A DNA stretch of 64,000 nt from Asterias rubens (taxonomy: Eukaryota; Echinodermata; Asteroidea; Forcipulatida; Asteriidae), in contig NC_047082.1 in the NCBI RefSeq assembly GCF_902459465.1, positions 8,783,407-8,847,406 on the forward strand, given 5' to 3'. Position 1 is the first letter of the stretch, and every line of letters starts with the position of its first letter. The translations under genes and the position numbers were made by a program. This document shows positions 23,311-36,500 of the stretch, piece by piece. The notes under the pieces are model-generated. The model saw only the letters and a list, made by a program, of their open reading frames with translations. It searched no databases and was not told where the DNA came from.

Positions 23311-24189
23311 GGACTTGCTTTTCTATAGAACCTGCTGCCACCTAGCGTTCCAAAATCCGGCTCATTGAAAGTGTAAACTTCTCCATTGGGATGTGGAACT
23401 TTTACACTGGAAGTGCAACTTTCATGTGATTTATGGCCATATTAGATTTATTGTGATGCTAATTGTGCTGCAGATTTAGTTTTCATCCCCTAGTGGTTCA
23501 AGTGCATGCAGTGGCAGCGTATAGATTGGTATAAAACTGGGTTTTTTTTTTTTTTTTTGGGGGGGGGGGGTCAAGGATTTTAATGGCACAAACATTTTGG
23601 GAATTGGTAATAATTATACAAATACTTATTCAATACATGTACTTAGAAACTACAAGGAAACAGATGCAAAAGTACGTTAAAACACTCTTTTTATTATTAG
23701 AGAGCTCAAAAGTTCAGTTCAAACAGTATAGATTAATACTTATTGTGTTTAAAAAAAAAATCATTTTAAAAGTAAAACAACATTGTAATAAAATTCATTC
23801 AGAAAGCTTGGGAAACAAAACAAACCTTCAATGTTGCCAATGAAATTTCTGTCAATACCAATGATCACATTTAAAAAAGCTTTTGATTTACCTGTTCAAT
23901 GCATTGTAAATAGAGATGCGAGTGTTACAAGGCCCATTCCAATTGAAGTGGGAACTCAAAATCATTTACATATAAATTTATGGTAATTACCAACTACAGT
24001 TGTACAAGGTTGATTTTTCTTTGTTGAGGCTATTTCAGATAGTAAAACGGTTAATTAGAGTTAATTTATTTATAGTAAAACAAATTGACTTAATTTCAAC
24101 ATAGTTTGAAATATAACAAAAGCCTGAACAAAATTGTTTAGATTTGGATCAAGTAGTACCGGTACTTTTTTGTTTGTTATATTATAGAC

Positions 24190-24688
24190 AGTGTTTATTT
24201 GGTTTGCGGTAACACCATGTGTGTATCTACTTGCCAGGTAGAGTTTGTTCTTAGAGAACTGTCTTGCTTTATTCTACTGCCGCGGAGTAGATAATCGGAG
24301 GTTCAGGAGACTTCTCAGTTCTGAAAAGAACTGTCCTGCTTATTAACTATTACCAGGGCGGATGGTATAGAAAATAGACTGGACTACTACTTTAGCTTAT
24401 AGGATCGTAATTAACTGTACTGCCGCGGAGTCAGTTCTGAATTGGTCTCAACGTTTCGACTAGCTTGCTCTAGTCATCGTCAGGAGACTGTAGTCCAGTT
24501 TATTTTCTATACCATCCGCCCTGGTAATAGTTAATAAACAGGACAGTTCTTTTAAGAACTGAGAAGTCTCGAGAACCTCCGATTATCTACTACGCGGCAG
24601 AAGAATAAAGCAAGACAGTTCTCTAAGAACAAACTCTACCTGGCAAGTAGATACACACATGGTGTACCGCAAACCAAATAAACATTGA
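24190..24688. mobile_element. Fold-back element with 200-bp arms
   Basis: Left arm 24190-24390 and right arm 24489-24688 are near-perfect inverted copies (TTTATTTGGTTTGCGG mirrored by CCGCAAACCAAATAAA; CAGGGCGGATGGTATAG mirrored by CTATACCATCCGCCCTG). The loop of about 100 bp contains TTTCGACTAGCTTGCTC. Arm fragments occur at 8345-8485 and 44200-44480. Confidence 0.9.
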
Positions 24689-24911
24689 TACCTCACCAAG
24701 CAATGCCTCAAATCCTATATTATATAGAGTCTGTACAAAGAGCTGGCTGATTAGTATTGGCAATGCTATAGTGACATAAATAAGCACTGAAACAATGCCT
24801 GGAATGATTTCCTTTAATTTTTTTTTTAAATTGAAAGTAAAACATTCAATGTGAATTTATACCATATTTGAATGAGAACAATCACGAGAAACCTTTACGA
24901 ATGACGAATAA

Positions 24912-24955
24912 TCTTATTATTATTATTATTATTATAAATTATTATTATTATATTA
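24912..24955. repeat. TTA microsatellite
   Basis: Interrupted run of about 13 ATT units. Confidence 0.8.
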
Positions 24956-25857
24956 GAGACTGCACATGAGAATGTTTTACTGCTGTCTGGTATGACCGAT
25001 ACTCTTACCATCAGTTGGACTGAAGCATTTTGTCAAGGCCTTTGTGGCTTGGACTCCTTTGTACAGCCGCTACCCCAAGCAACTGGAAGGAGATACCAGC
25101 CTGCGAGTGGCGAGCACGAGGGCCTTTTTACAAATTAATTGCTAGATGTGACAGGGTCAGCATATTTGAAACAAATGTCTATTGCATTAGTACCTTTTTC
25201 TAGATTATGGCAAACTAATTTATACTTCATTCTCTTATATTATTCCAAATTTATGTCACCATAAAATCACTGCCATGATGTATTTTATTTCTTTTGAGTA
25301 TTTTCCGTTAACTCAACTCTTTCCGAACAAATAGACAAAATTAAAAGGGAAAGTCTACTTTTTGAAAGCACTTTCCATACAAATTCTGTATAATGCACGT
25401 TTAATTCTCTATAAACAATTCCTTAACAAAAATGCAAACAAGTTGTAAAAGGCCTTTGTGGCTTCCCAACTAGACTCTTGGGTGTGGTCCCCCCTTCCAG
25501 TCGCTTGGGATCTCAGCTGTACAAAACTGTCCAATCCATGAATGTCTTGACAAAAGGCTAGTGGGACTGATGATGTACATTAAGTTACATTTTTTAGTCC
25601 AGTACTGCTTGAAGGTTGATTTCTACATTTTTAACTGCAGGTGGATAAAAAAACAAAGACAATCAAAAGAATATAATAATAGTGCAATACTTTCAAGCAA
25701 TGATGTTCTGACAAATAAACTCGGTTAATGTGGCGTTTACACATAAACAGAGGAAAGAACTGTGTGAAATTTCCCCTTTTCAACGAAAGAAATTAGGAAT
25801 ATCTGGAGCCCTTAAAGTAACAGGTAAAAATCATTTGACCAAAAATAATTTTCCCTT

Positions 25858-26020
25858 ACACATAATGTGTTTTAAGCACTGTATAATCAGAACTTCCGAG
25901 AGCTCTATGAAAAAAAAAAACCATGGGCAAATCACTTGCGAGGGATTGGAACCTGTGACCTTTGCATTGCTAGAGCAGATGTCTTGCCACTAGACCACCG
26001 AGCTAGCCCGATGGCTATAG
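25858..26020 (-). mobile_element. tRNA-derived SINE
   Basis: Minus-strand orientation: GGTCACAGGTTCCAATCCC serves as a B-box-like site, and GGTCTAGTGGCAAGACA as an A-box-like site. The tail region AAGCACTGTATAATCAGAAC matches the 14967 family. Confidence 0.7.
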
Positions 26021-26315
26021 AGATATTTACATGTTGAAGTATGAGGCCTACAGACCCCTTGCATTATACCAAATGCTGCAGGTACGCTGAGGTCACGTGC
26101 ACGTTTTTATGCACAAAGAACACAGCTACAGTGTACATGTATTGTCCAACAATCTGCCATCTTTTGGCCTCAGTGAGGGTATTTTTTAAGAGTGTGACAT
26201 CATACCCCTAATTACATAGCACCTATATAATGGTTTAGAAGGTGCGTGGTGTACTATTGAACCAGGAACACCGGAGCAAATATAAGTGCAGTGTGTTGTT
26301 TTATGTATACTACAC

Positions 26316-26345
<30 letters not shown>
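26316..26345. repeat. AAT microsatellite
   Basis: About ten consecutive AAT units. Confidence 0.85.
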
Positions 26346-26347
<2 letters not shown>

Positions 26348-26614
26348 TAATGAAACAGCTTTTATAAAGCACCCTTAAGCCCCAAATGGTCCCGAGGATC
26401 CTAAAAAAGGTTAAAAATAACCAAATTATGAAAAAACAGAACAATTTAAGATAAACAAATTTGGAATGATTAAGAAAAATACAAACACCCAATGACTTCA
26501 ATGCTTTTCAAAACTTCAGCAAGTAAGAAAAATACAGGACACTTTTAAGATAAACAGGATGTACAGCTTTACATCACATCTGAAGAATGAAGCAATAATG
26601 GTACTTGATGTCTT

Positions 26615-26715
26615 GCAACACAAGTGTCATGATCAGGACTCGATCCCACACGTCGCTGAAACACCAGAGCTTGGGTTTGGTGCTCTAGCTTGCTCGACCA
26701 ACACCCCAAAAATGG
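26615..26715 (-). repeat. tRNA-like SINE head
   Basis: Shares GGACTCGATCCCACACG, AAACACCAGAGCTTG and GCTCGACCAACACC with the SINE heads at 8255, 52560 and 53500. Confidence 0.5.
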
Positions 26716-26824
26716 GTTTAAATCATAAATAATAAAAAAATAAAAAAAATGAAAAAACAGCAGCCTATGTCATTGCCTTTTATTTTAATCCCTCAACAAC
26801 ATTTGAAATGTTGTCCGTTATCAT

Positions 26825-27239
26825 TTAAAGCGGTAAACACTATTGGTAATATTGTCAAAGACCAGTCTTCTCACTTGGTGTATATCAACGTATGCATAAA
26901 ATAACAAACCTGTAAAAATTTGGGCTCAATTGGTCGTCAAAGTTGCGAGATAACTATGAAAGAAAAAAACTGAAAAACACCCTTGCCACACGAAGTTGTG
27001 TGCTTTGAGATGCTTGATTTAGAGACCTCAATTTCTAAACTTGAGGTCACAAAATCAAATTCGTGGAAAATTACTTCTTTCTCGAAAACTACGTCACTTC
27101 AGAGAGGGAGCCTGTTAAACCCGTTTCTCACAATGTTTTATACTATCAACCTCTCCCCATTACTCGTTACCAAGTGAGGTTTTTACTTTTATGCTGATTA
27201 TTACTTTGAGTTATTACCAATAGTGTCCACTGCCTCTAA
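26825..27239. mobile_element. MITE family A, full copy
   Basis: TTAAAGCGGTAAACACTATT at the left and ACCAATAGTGTCCACTGCC at the right; the internal GAGGTCAC palindrome is retained. Confidence 0.85.
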
Positions 27240-27469
27240 TGAATACTTTCCCAGTCCTTTTTTTGTATTTACCTTTCTGTTTAGATGTCACATAAGAATC
27301 CAATCCTTTGTTTTTCTCTGTTCATCACTCCAGCTGCGTACCATGCCAAAAACTGTACAAATGTATTGGTCAAGTGAGTAAATTGAATTGTATAGGAAAG
27401 TTACGTGTTATATACAGAATGTGTATGTGCTTTGTCTTGAGATAAACCCATTAACTGGGGGGGGGGGGG

Positions 27470-27549
27470 GGCGCTTACATCTAGAAACTATAAGGCTCCC
27501 GGCTCACGGGGGAGCCTTTAAGTTATAGTTTCTAGAAGTAGGGGGCGCT
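27470..27549. repeat. Short perfect-arm palindrome
   Basis: TCTAGAAACTATAAGGCTCCC is mirrored by GGGAGCCTTTAAGTTATAGTTTCTAGA around a short loop, flanked by a G run on the left and GGGGGCGC on the right. Confidence 0.8.
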
Positions 27550-27796
27550 GTACTACTTTTTAATTGTTATTGACATCTTTGGTCATACTACCATAGTCTA
27601 AAAAAGAAGCACAGTGCCAGAGTGACTGGGTCTAGTCTTGAGAGATCATATTAGTTGTCCGGGATTAGAAGTATAAACACAGAGAAAAAAAATCACCCTC
27701 ATTCATAAACAAACATAATGTTTGTACATTAATTAATCAGAAAACATTTCTGTATCCTGTCACTTTTTCATTTTCGGAATATGAGATTCCTGTTGG

Positions 27797-28275
27797 GGTC
27801 CTACTACTTGCCGTCAACTCGCCGTCAACTCACTTGCGCCGTCAACTCGCCGTCAACTCCTCCAATATACATTTAAAATCCACAAAAGAAGCATAGAACT
27901 GTAAAGTTTCAGCTCAAAGAGCATTCGCGTAAGTTTTAGGTCATATTTCGGAATAAAAATTGATTTTTTTTCTCGTGAAAAAAAATTCTCGAAGCCAAAA
28001 AACTGTCGGCCGCCATCTTGCTTTTTCACAATGATTAGTCTTGGCCCAAGATGTCAATGATTGGTACTTTTTTTTTATCAACACAAAGTCGTTTTTGTGA
28101 ATGAATTTGTACCGAAAACCATGAGAAATATGTAGTTTAGCCCAGACTTAACACTTCCGTGCCCCCTTTTTATAGATTTTTCATGTAAATTTAATGAGTT
28201 GACGGCACGAAAATGAGTTGACGGCAAGTCGGCGAGTTGACGGCAAGTCGGCGAGTTGACGGCAAGTAGTAGGAC
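27797..28275. mobile_element. MITE with GCCGTCAACTC subterminal repeats
   Basis: The ends are GGTCCTACTACTTGCCGTC and GACGGCAAGTAGTAGGACC, a perfect inverted repeat. Four GCCGTCAACTC units follow on the left, and four or five GAGTTGACGGCA units precede the right end. The centre is unique sequence of about 350 bp with no open frame. Confidence 0.9.
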
Positions 28276-30501
28276 CGTCCTGTTGCAATAAAAATGAGAT
28301 TCCTGTTGAGTGAAAGTTTATCACTGCAACCACCGTTACTTACACTACACTATACAGTGTTGCAGGATACAGAAATCTTGACCATTAGTCAAAAATGACT
28401 GTCATCACACGACAATGCTCGATAAGGAGTTGTCAATGGATTTATTCTTGTTTTATCTTACATTGAAATTTATTATTATTATAACCATAACCACGATAAT
28501 TATTTCCTTCCTCCCTGTTTGTTATAAAAATAACAACACTTTATTTTACACTCACTCAAATTAGGGCCAATCAAATACATAGGCCTACTAGTATTACTAT
28601 TATATTAAATAATTCACGTTAATCATTATTATTTACAGTGACCAGTCACTTTAGTTAATACAGGCAGTGCAACAAACAACTTACCGAGCAAGATTTCCAC
28701 CAAAATGTTTATGTTCTTTGTTGTAGTACATAGTACTCAGTACTAATAGTAGTAGACAAGACAATTTTTACCAGTTTAATTTTAAGGTCTAGACGTTCAG
28801 CCATTGAAACGGCATGTTTTCTTTTCCCCTGAAATAATTTTGTTCACTTCGAGGTAAGTAGCGAATTGAAAAAGTGTAGTTCAAAAATATTAAAGAATTT
28901 TGGTTCAAACTTTCCGGTAAAATGTAAGATTTAACCACCATCATGTTTGTAGTTACTGTGTTTAACCATGCGACGAGTACATGGAGTAGTATGATTGGTG
29001 CGCTGGTACTCGGTCTTCCCCCGTGCATTGGCTGAACACACAGCGACATGACGAATACCAGTTGTGTATGATGTAGGATTCCCCCTGCACACACCATACA
29101 TACATACACACAATACATACATTACGGAACTACACGCGAGTACATTGAGTAGGGCGAGTAGGGCTGTGTAGACCCTACACGATATGTGCGGTTGAAATCT
29201 CGTCCCATATCGGGCACCATATGTCATTTTCACTGCAGTAGTATGGTTCAAACCGAGTTTGCGTTGCCACCACACTTTAGGCGTCGGGAGTTCAGACGTG
29301 GTGATGATATTTTCTTAACCGTAGAGGGCGCTAAAGCAATTGTACGGTGATCGTTTTTGTGTTTTCCCCCTACATTGATATTGACGGTCTGGTTTAATGA
29401 TCTACTCTTTGAGGTGGTTTTATTTGCGGTTAATACTTCTTGTAAAGATTGAACTTGGATATCGATTTTTCTGCCAAAACCAGTGACGACTAATAATTGC
29501 TTTAGGGGAAAACCTATACACTTGGTTATGATCAAATGGGGTCCACTTTCATAAAGCACTGTTATTGCAGAAAATACCGCTAGACAAGATTTCTTTGCTA
29601 AGCAAAACATTCTCTCAAGCAATATTTTTAGCAAGTTTTTGAGCTTTTTTGTTGAACTTGATGTTTTGTTTTATACCTGCATAAGCAACTACCCCATTGT
29701 ACTTTTTGCCGTATATATCCAAAGTGAGTCACTAGTGTTCAGTGACGTCACCGCACATGACAATAATTACAGACAACTTGGACTAGCAACAAACTGTACT
29801 ATGCACAAAAAAACAACAACACATCGGCAGTACAACTGTGGCGATATTACAACAGCCGACATTCTTCAGAAAACCTGAGTGGAATTTGAGCGAACACTCC
29901 TTCTCGAAGACAGGAACAGTACGTTTGTTTTGCCTGCTTAATTCTTCTTTAAATAAAGGCTGCACAAAAGAACAAAACATAACTGCAGCTCATTTTGCCC
30001 GGCTGTTTAAAAGAGTTGTCCAAAACAATCGAGTGCGCAAAAACATAGACCAGTACGTAACTTGGAAGATCCAACCATTATTTTGTTGAGCTACAAAAAC
30101 ACATTATTTTACCTGGAGGGTCATAACTCATAATTCGAATGATTTCCAGAGTTGAACAACAAACACTATAAACTCACAGTTAACGTTAACTCGGCCTACA
30201 ACTTAGATCGAACGGCTTCCAAAATCAATAAAAACGTCCAGTTCGGTTCTGTGTGCACTATCGTGTCTCACACACAGTGTCTGCAAGTTCGTCTTGTGAC
30301 AAAAGTTCCGTTGCCCTAATTCGATCACTTTCATCGATCCGCGTACTATCCACTGCCGTGAAGAACTCGCTGCTGCCCCGAGTAGATACCTCCAGCGCCC
30401 CCAACACGCTGACTTCACACGGCTCACCCGACCCGTCTTCAGAACCCAGCACGACGACCCCCGGACGGAACGGCCACCCTAACTTGTCGGCCGTAAAAAA
30501 A

Positions 30502-33500
30502 ATGCGCTTCCGACGGTTCGGGATGGGTCGGTATTGCCGCTTTTTGACGCTGTTGATTTTATGCAGTACTGCAGTCTCCATTGTTCTACTGGGAAGGCTG
30601 TGGAAACTCGGGCTGCATGTGGCTGCAGGGCGGGGAAGTAAGTCATTTGAACTATGATTAACTTGTGCTTTATGGTGCATGCAAGTTGCATTATAATTTT
30701 AACACACTCTCCCTGTAGGCCTACTGTGGCCGTAGGCCTATACTCGGGGTGTATTATAGGACCTACTGTAATATCCTATACAACCACACAGGAACCGAAT
30801 ATCGTGTTGTGATTTTAGGAAAATAGGGCCACCAGTACATTTGCCTGTATGTTTTGAACACATTTCAATTCATTACCGAGAACTGCTTCGAACTGTTTCA
30901 CAAAATACTTATAACCGTTGCACAGACTAAAGTGTTTTCCCAAAGGCCCTTATTACTCATTAACTGCTGAGCGCCATTCCCGCGCCACAGACGGCAGGTC
31001 GGATTGCAATTATGTTCAGCACATTAGATAGAATTGCCATCCTTATGATGTTTTTTTTAAGAGGATTTTCCCATTGAAAAGCACTACGACAGTTGCAATT
31101 TTGGTGTACAGAAAAAAAAATATTACAGCCGGATCTTGGTGCTGTAGACCTAGATCACGATGGAGCCCCTCCCAGTCCCGGTCACTTGGAGACGCAGTCT
31201 TGGTACAAGACGTTTCTATTGAGAAGCGACTACAACATTTACACGGGAAGTGATATTTAAACAATAAGTCTTGCATCAAGACTATTGAGTACAATGTATA
31301 AAGGACTCGCGTGAGAAGTGAAGACTTGTGAACTTCCCGAAGGCATATAGACATTAGTCTTTTAAAGGCACTGGACACTATTGGTAGTTGTCAAAGACCA
31401 GTCTTCTCACTTAGTGTATCTCAACATAATATGCATAAAATTAATATCAAACCCTGTGAAAATTTGAGCTCAATCGGACATCGAAGTTGTGAGATAATAA
31501 TGAAAGAACAAACACCCTTGTATCATGAAGTTGTGTGCTTTCAGATGCTTGATTTCAAATTCTAAATCTGAGGTCTCAAAATCAAATTCGTGGAAAATTA
31601 CTTCTTTCTCAAAAACTACGTTACTTCAGAGGGAGCCGTTTTTCACAATGTTTTATACTATATAAATGTTTCCCAATTACTCGTAATCAAGAAAGGTTTT
31701 ATGATAACAATTATTTTGAGTAATTACTAATAGGGTCCACTGCCTTTAAATGTAAATGTATTATGAGAATAAACCATTTTTTTTTTTTTATTTAGTTTTT
31801 ATTATTTAACATTTATTTCATCGTTGTCCATTCATCTTACAATACATAGATTAACATTACATTCAGTGACGCAATAACATGTTTATGATAAAGTAGGCTA
31901 TTACAATGTATACGCAATATAAATAATAGATTAATAACAATTTTATAATAACCATGCAGACATTAGATGTGAATAGGGAGGGTTGGGGGGGGGGGGCTTT
32001 TGGATGTGATAAACTCTATATTGTGCGATTAATACTAATGCTCTGTTTTGTCAACAACAGGTAAAGGAGATGTATTTGGCGGGAAAGCCGGTAGTGGTAT
32101 GTTTCCTTTAGATTCTTAAAAAAATTAATTGTTTAATAATATTTGATGATGAGAATAATTTACTAAGTGACTGCCAGTTATAGCGGAAGAGAAATAGCAA
32201 TTTCTTGTGTTTGGTGGTTTTTGTTTGCTCTTGTAATGGGAGACTTTCTGGGACGATAGAGGGCAGCAGACTTACCGGGTAAATCCATTGTTCTCAGAAT
32301 TATGCGCATGTTCAGAACTACGTAGACAATGGAAATTTATTTTACCCGGTATGTCTGCTGCCGCCTAGCGTTGGAAAGTCTCCTATTGTGTCATATCACT
32401 TTGCCTTATCACTTCAAAGACTCTGTTATAATGTGTGTATTATTTATTTCAATAGTAAGCATTGAACACTTACAGAGTCCGGCCCTTTCATGGCAAAACT
32501 CGAAAAATTACATTCTTGAAAAAACAACCCGAAATGCTGTTTTGTAAAAAAGAAAAAACGTGACGAAGTGTAACAGGAGGTCGAGATAGAACATGGTATA
32601 ATTTATAATCCCAACCACAAATAGCATGCCGCTGAAACTTTGAATTTGCAAAAAAGTAAACCACCCCAATTTACCCAGAAACAAAGTTCGAGTTCTGTTT
32701 TGTAAAGGAATGGCTGAGACAATCAACGATGTTACTACACAAATAGATTATGAGTCAAACCAGCCTCAAGACAAAATTGTTTAATGTTAACCACGAACTG
32801 GATGAAATTGAAGAGAAGTTTAGAGACAGTAAATCAACGGTGTTGTGTAAATATTTGGGGAAGTCCCCCCCCCCTGTTTTTATTATAGGCCTTTCGTGAT
32901 GTTATGTTGTTTACATACAACACCAGACGTACAGTATGGAGGACGGAAAGTGGCCATCTGCTTTTCTGGTATCAGAAATGCAGAAAAGCAGATTTTATGG
33001 TTGTTTTACATGAATTTTTCTCCTTTTCTACTTTTCTGCTACCAGAAAAGCAGATTGAACGTTTTGTGAAAATGCATTTTCTACGTTTCTACTTTTCTGT
33101 TACCAGAAAAGCAGGTTTTACCTTTTCTCCTAATGCTGGCGGACGAAAAGTGGCCATTTGCATGTCTGCTACCAGAATAGTAGAAAAGCAGATTTAACGT
33201 TTTGTGAAAATGCCATTTTCTATTTCTTTGCTTTTCTGCCACCTGAAAAGCAGATTTACCCGGGCGGCCGAAAAGTGGCCATTTGCTTTTCTGCTATCAG
33301 AATATTAGAAAAGCAGAATTAACGTTTTGTGAAAATGCAATTTTCTATTTCTCTGCTTTTCAGCCACCTGAAAAGCAGATTTACTCGGGCGGCCGAAAAG
33401 TGGCCATCTCCTTTTCTCCTTTCAGATACCGGAAAATCATATTTTACCTATAGGTGGCCGAAAAGTGGCCATTTGCTTTTTTCGTTCAAAGGACCGCCCG

Positions 33501-36500
33501 TGAATATTTCAGTTTATTGAACAAGTCCAAACGTGTCACCTGTTTCATTTGACTCGGGAAACTGTATGACTGACCGTGTTTTTTATAAGAAAATAATCCT
33601 TGAAGTCTATTTTGGATGGTAGCCGTGAAACCTCCGCCAGAGTATTTCCTTTGAGATGCCGCGCCGCCTGCGTCTTCCAGTTTCGACTGACTGACGTGAT
33701 TGGTTCCCCAACACAAACACAAACACAGTTCGGCGTCGTGCATTGTGCGCATTTTCATGGTTCACGTTCACGGGCCGTCCTTTGAAAGCGAGAAAGCAAA
33801 TGGCCACATTTCTGCCACCTACTGCCTAGGTAAAATATGATTTTCCGGTCGGTATCTGAAAGAAGAAAAGGAGATGGCCACTTTTCGGCCGCCCAAGTAA
33901 AATCTGCTTTTCAGGTGGCTGAAAAACAGAGACTAAGAAAACTGCATTTTCACAAAACGTTCTGCTTTTCTACTATTCTGGTAGCAGGAAAGCAAATGAC
34001 CACAGTTTCGGCCGCCAGAGTAAAATCTTTTTTTTCAGGTGGCAGAAAAGCAGAGAAAAAGAAAATTGCATTTTCACAAAACGTTAAGTCTGCTTTTCTA
34101 CTATTCTGGTAGCAGAAAAGCAAATGACCACTTTTCGTCCGCAAGCATTAGGAGAAAAAGTAAAACATTCTTTTCTGGTAACAGAAAGTTAGAAACGTAG
34201 AAAATGCAATTTCACAAAACGTTCAATCTGCTTTTCAGGTAGCAGAAACGTAGAAAAGGAGAAAAATTCTCATATAGAAAACATAAATGCTGCTTTTCTG
34301 CTATTCCGATACCAGAAAAGCAGATGGCCACTTTCCGTCCTTCATAGTACAGGCAAACACTTCACACTCTTAAACTTCACATCGAAATAGTAAAATGACA
34401 AAAGCCATGTACACAGCCACGCGAGGATAACAATATTTTAATTGTTTTGTTTTCTGTAAAAAGATTAGTCACTAAGGCATTTGATACACAAAGGCATTTG
34501 GTACAAAATGTTGTAAAGATTGATTTTAAGAGTGAGCCCACTCTTTAACTGCTTCCTGGAGTGTTTTTGGTTTTACGCCCAGTGTTTGCCCGTTTTATGT
34601 CACCTTTGTCAGAATAATAATTCAATTGTGACAGTGTTTATAATTATTTAAAGGCACTAGGGATAAACAAAGTGGGATACACAAAGTGAACAGTGTTTAT
34701 AATTATTTAAAGGCACTAGGGATAAACAAAGTGGGATACACAAAGTGAGCAGACTGTCCAGTTCCTTTTACATTATTGATTGATTTATTTATTTTGCTTT
34801 TCATTCCAGTTGGTGGACTCTTCGCAGGAGAGACAAGAGTGACTGATTTATTCGAGAAAGAATTTCGAGGTAAACCATTTATTATGAAAACATTTTGAAA
34901 TGATTGACTAGTGGCTTTGCCTGTGTAGAATTTTCGTAGTCAAAATGGATATGACGTCATTATCATGCAAACCTATTATTTTGACGTAGGTCAAGACCGT
35001 ATGCCGCCCTCTGTTGAAACCATGGACCAGAAGAAGACGTCACACACGGGGGACCCACTCCTAGATTATTTCTTGACAATGTACCTTGACGGGAAAGAGA
35101 TCTCGTGGTACAGCGAAGTGAACAACAGGGGAATTCTGATGGAAGCTTTAAAGGGCAAGTATTAAATTTTAGTTTAATGAGTTGCTTTTTGAAGGCACTG
35201 GATATTTGTTGGCATAAAAAACTTGTTAGCGATCAGTGTTGATAGTACAAAACATTGTGAGAAATGGCTCCCCCTGAAGTAAAATAGTTTTCGGGAAAGA
35301 AGCAATTTTCCATGAATTTGATTTCGGGACCTGATTGTGAGGTCCCGAAATCAAGCATCTAAAACACAACTTCGTGCGACAAGGGTGTTTTTTCGTTCAT
35401 TACCATCTCGCAACTTCGATGACAAATTGAGTTAAAATTTCACAGGTTTGTTATTTTTTGCATAAGTTTATGTTGAGTTACACCAAGTGAAAAGACTGGT
35501 ATTTGACAAATTGCCATTAGTGTCCAGTGACTTTAAAGATTTGTTTACCTCACAATCCGTTAAACGTTTGGGGTTCTTTTTTGCTATTCCAAGCGACTGT
35601 TTTGATGAAATCGGTTCAGCTCATTTTACACTCTTTTCAGTGTTTCTTGTTGATTGTTCCTTTATCAACTTTTGGTTTACTGATTCTGCCATATTCAATC
35701 ATGGTTTATTTTTTATGCTATCATTTATTGCAATATTGCATATCGAGGCTTTATTTGATTTCTGTTTCTTTCATTTGCATTTTGTATTTTATGTATTTTT
35801 GTAAAAAATATAAACATATTTATTGTATTGAATGACAGCATTGAAATAAATGTTATTAAAAGAATGAGTGAATGAACTTGTTTTTTTGCTTACATTTATT
35901 TTAAATAATTACCAATGGTGTCTAGTGCCTTTAGTAAGGTAATTCATGTTAAAACATTAATGTTTACAGATTTTATGACCATGATGCTTGAAACCGACGT
36001 TCAAATCAAGTGGGACAACGATGTGAAAAAGACGAACGGTACGGCCGTCATTGCGTCCAAACCAAACACCGAGCATGACATCACTTTGTCCGATTGGCTC
36101 ACCATAGTTGCAAAATTCTCCAACAAAGGCGTTAAGTTGAACTTTGGCAGCACCCACTCAGTAATGTATGGCGTGCCCGTACTGTCAAATCTCAGAACAC
36201 TTCTACATGCCCCGATTTGGTTACATGCAAATATTTTACCCGGTCCGAACAGCAATGATTTCACCGTGAACCACGAAACTTTTGTCAAGATGATTAGCAC
36301 CAGTAGTCAGTTACCCAAACTATCCCTATCCCTTGGATGGTCCACGGCATGGAGCCCTGACCCCATCCAACAAAGATACAGTTGGCAACAAGTCATTGCA
36401 ATGGCCAAAGTTTGTGCCACAACCAAGTTACCTGTTTCGTTTTCAGTGAGGGCTGTTTTCGCGGGAAAATCAACCCGTCAGCTGAAGTGGTTGCTTAGCC

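Larger units (their letters stand above)
19506..30501. other. Large repeat-rich intergenic region
   Basis: About 11 kb without a recognisable gene exon. It is filled with palindromic and MITE-type elements (listed separately), a SINE at 25858-26020 and TTA/AAT microsatellites. The last few hundred bases should contain the FAM151-like promoter and 5' UTR; there is no clear TATA box. Open frames at 29248-29634 (minus) and 29838-30089 (plus) lack domains and flanking splice support. Confidence 0.5.

Noticed and set aside
29248-29634. 128-codon minus-strand frame
   Set aside because: The N-terminal part comes from a dispersed CATAAAGC/AGCAGAAA-type repeat, and the rest has no domain or splice context.
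30253-30501. N-terminal extension of the FAM151-like protein
   Set aside because: The frame is open but starts with GTG; the first ATG in frame is 30502, with good context and directly before the membrane span.
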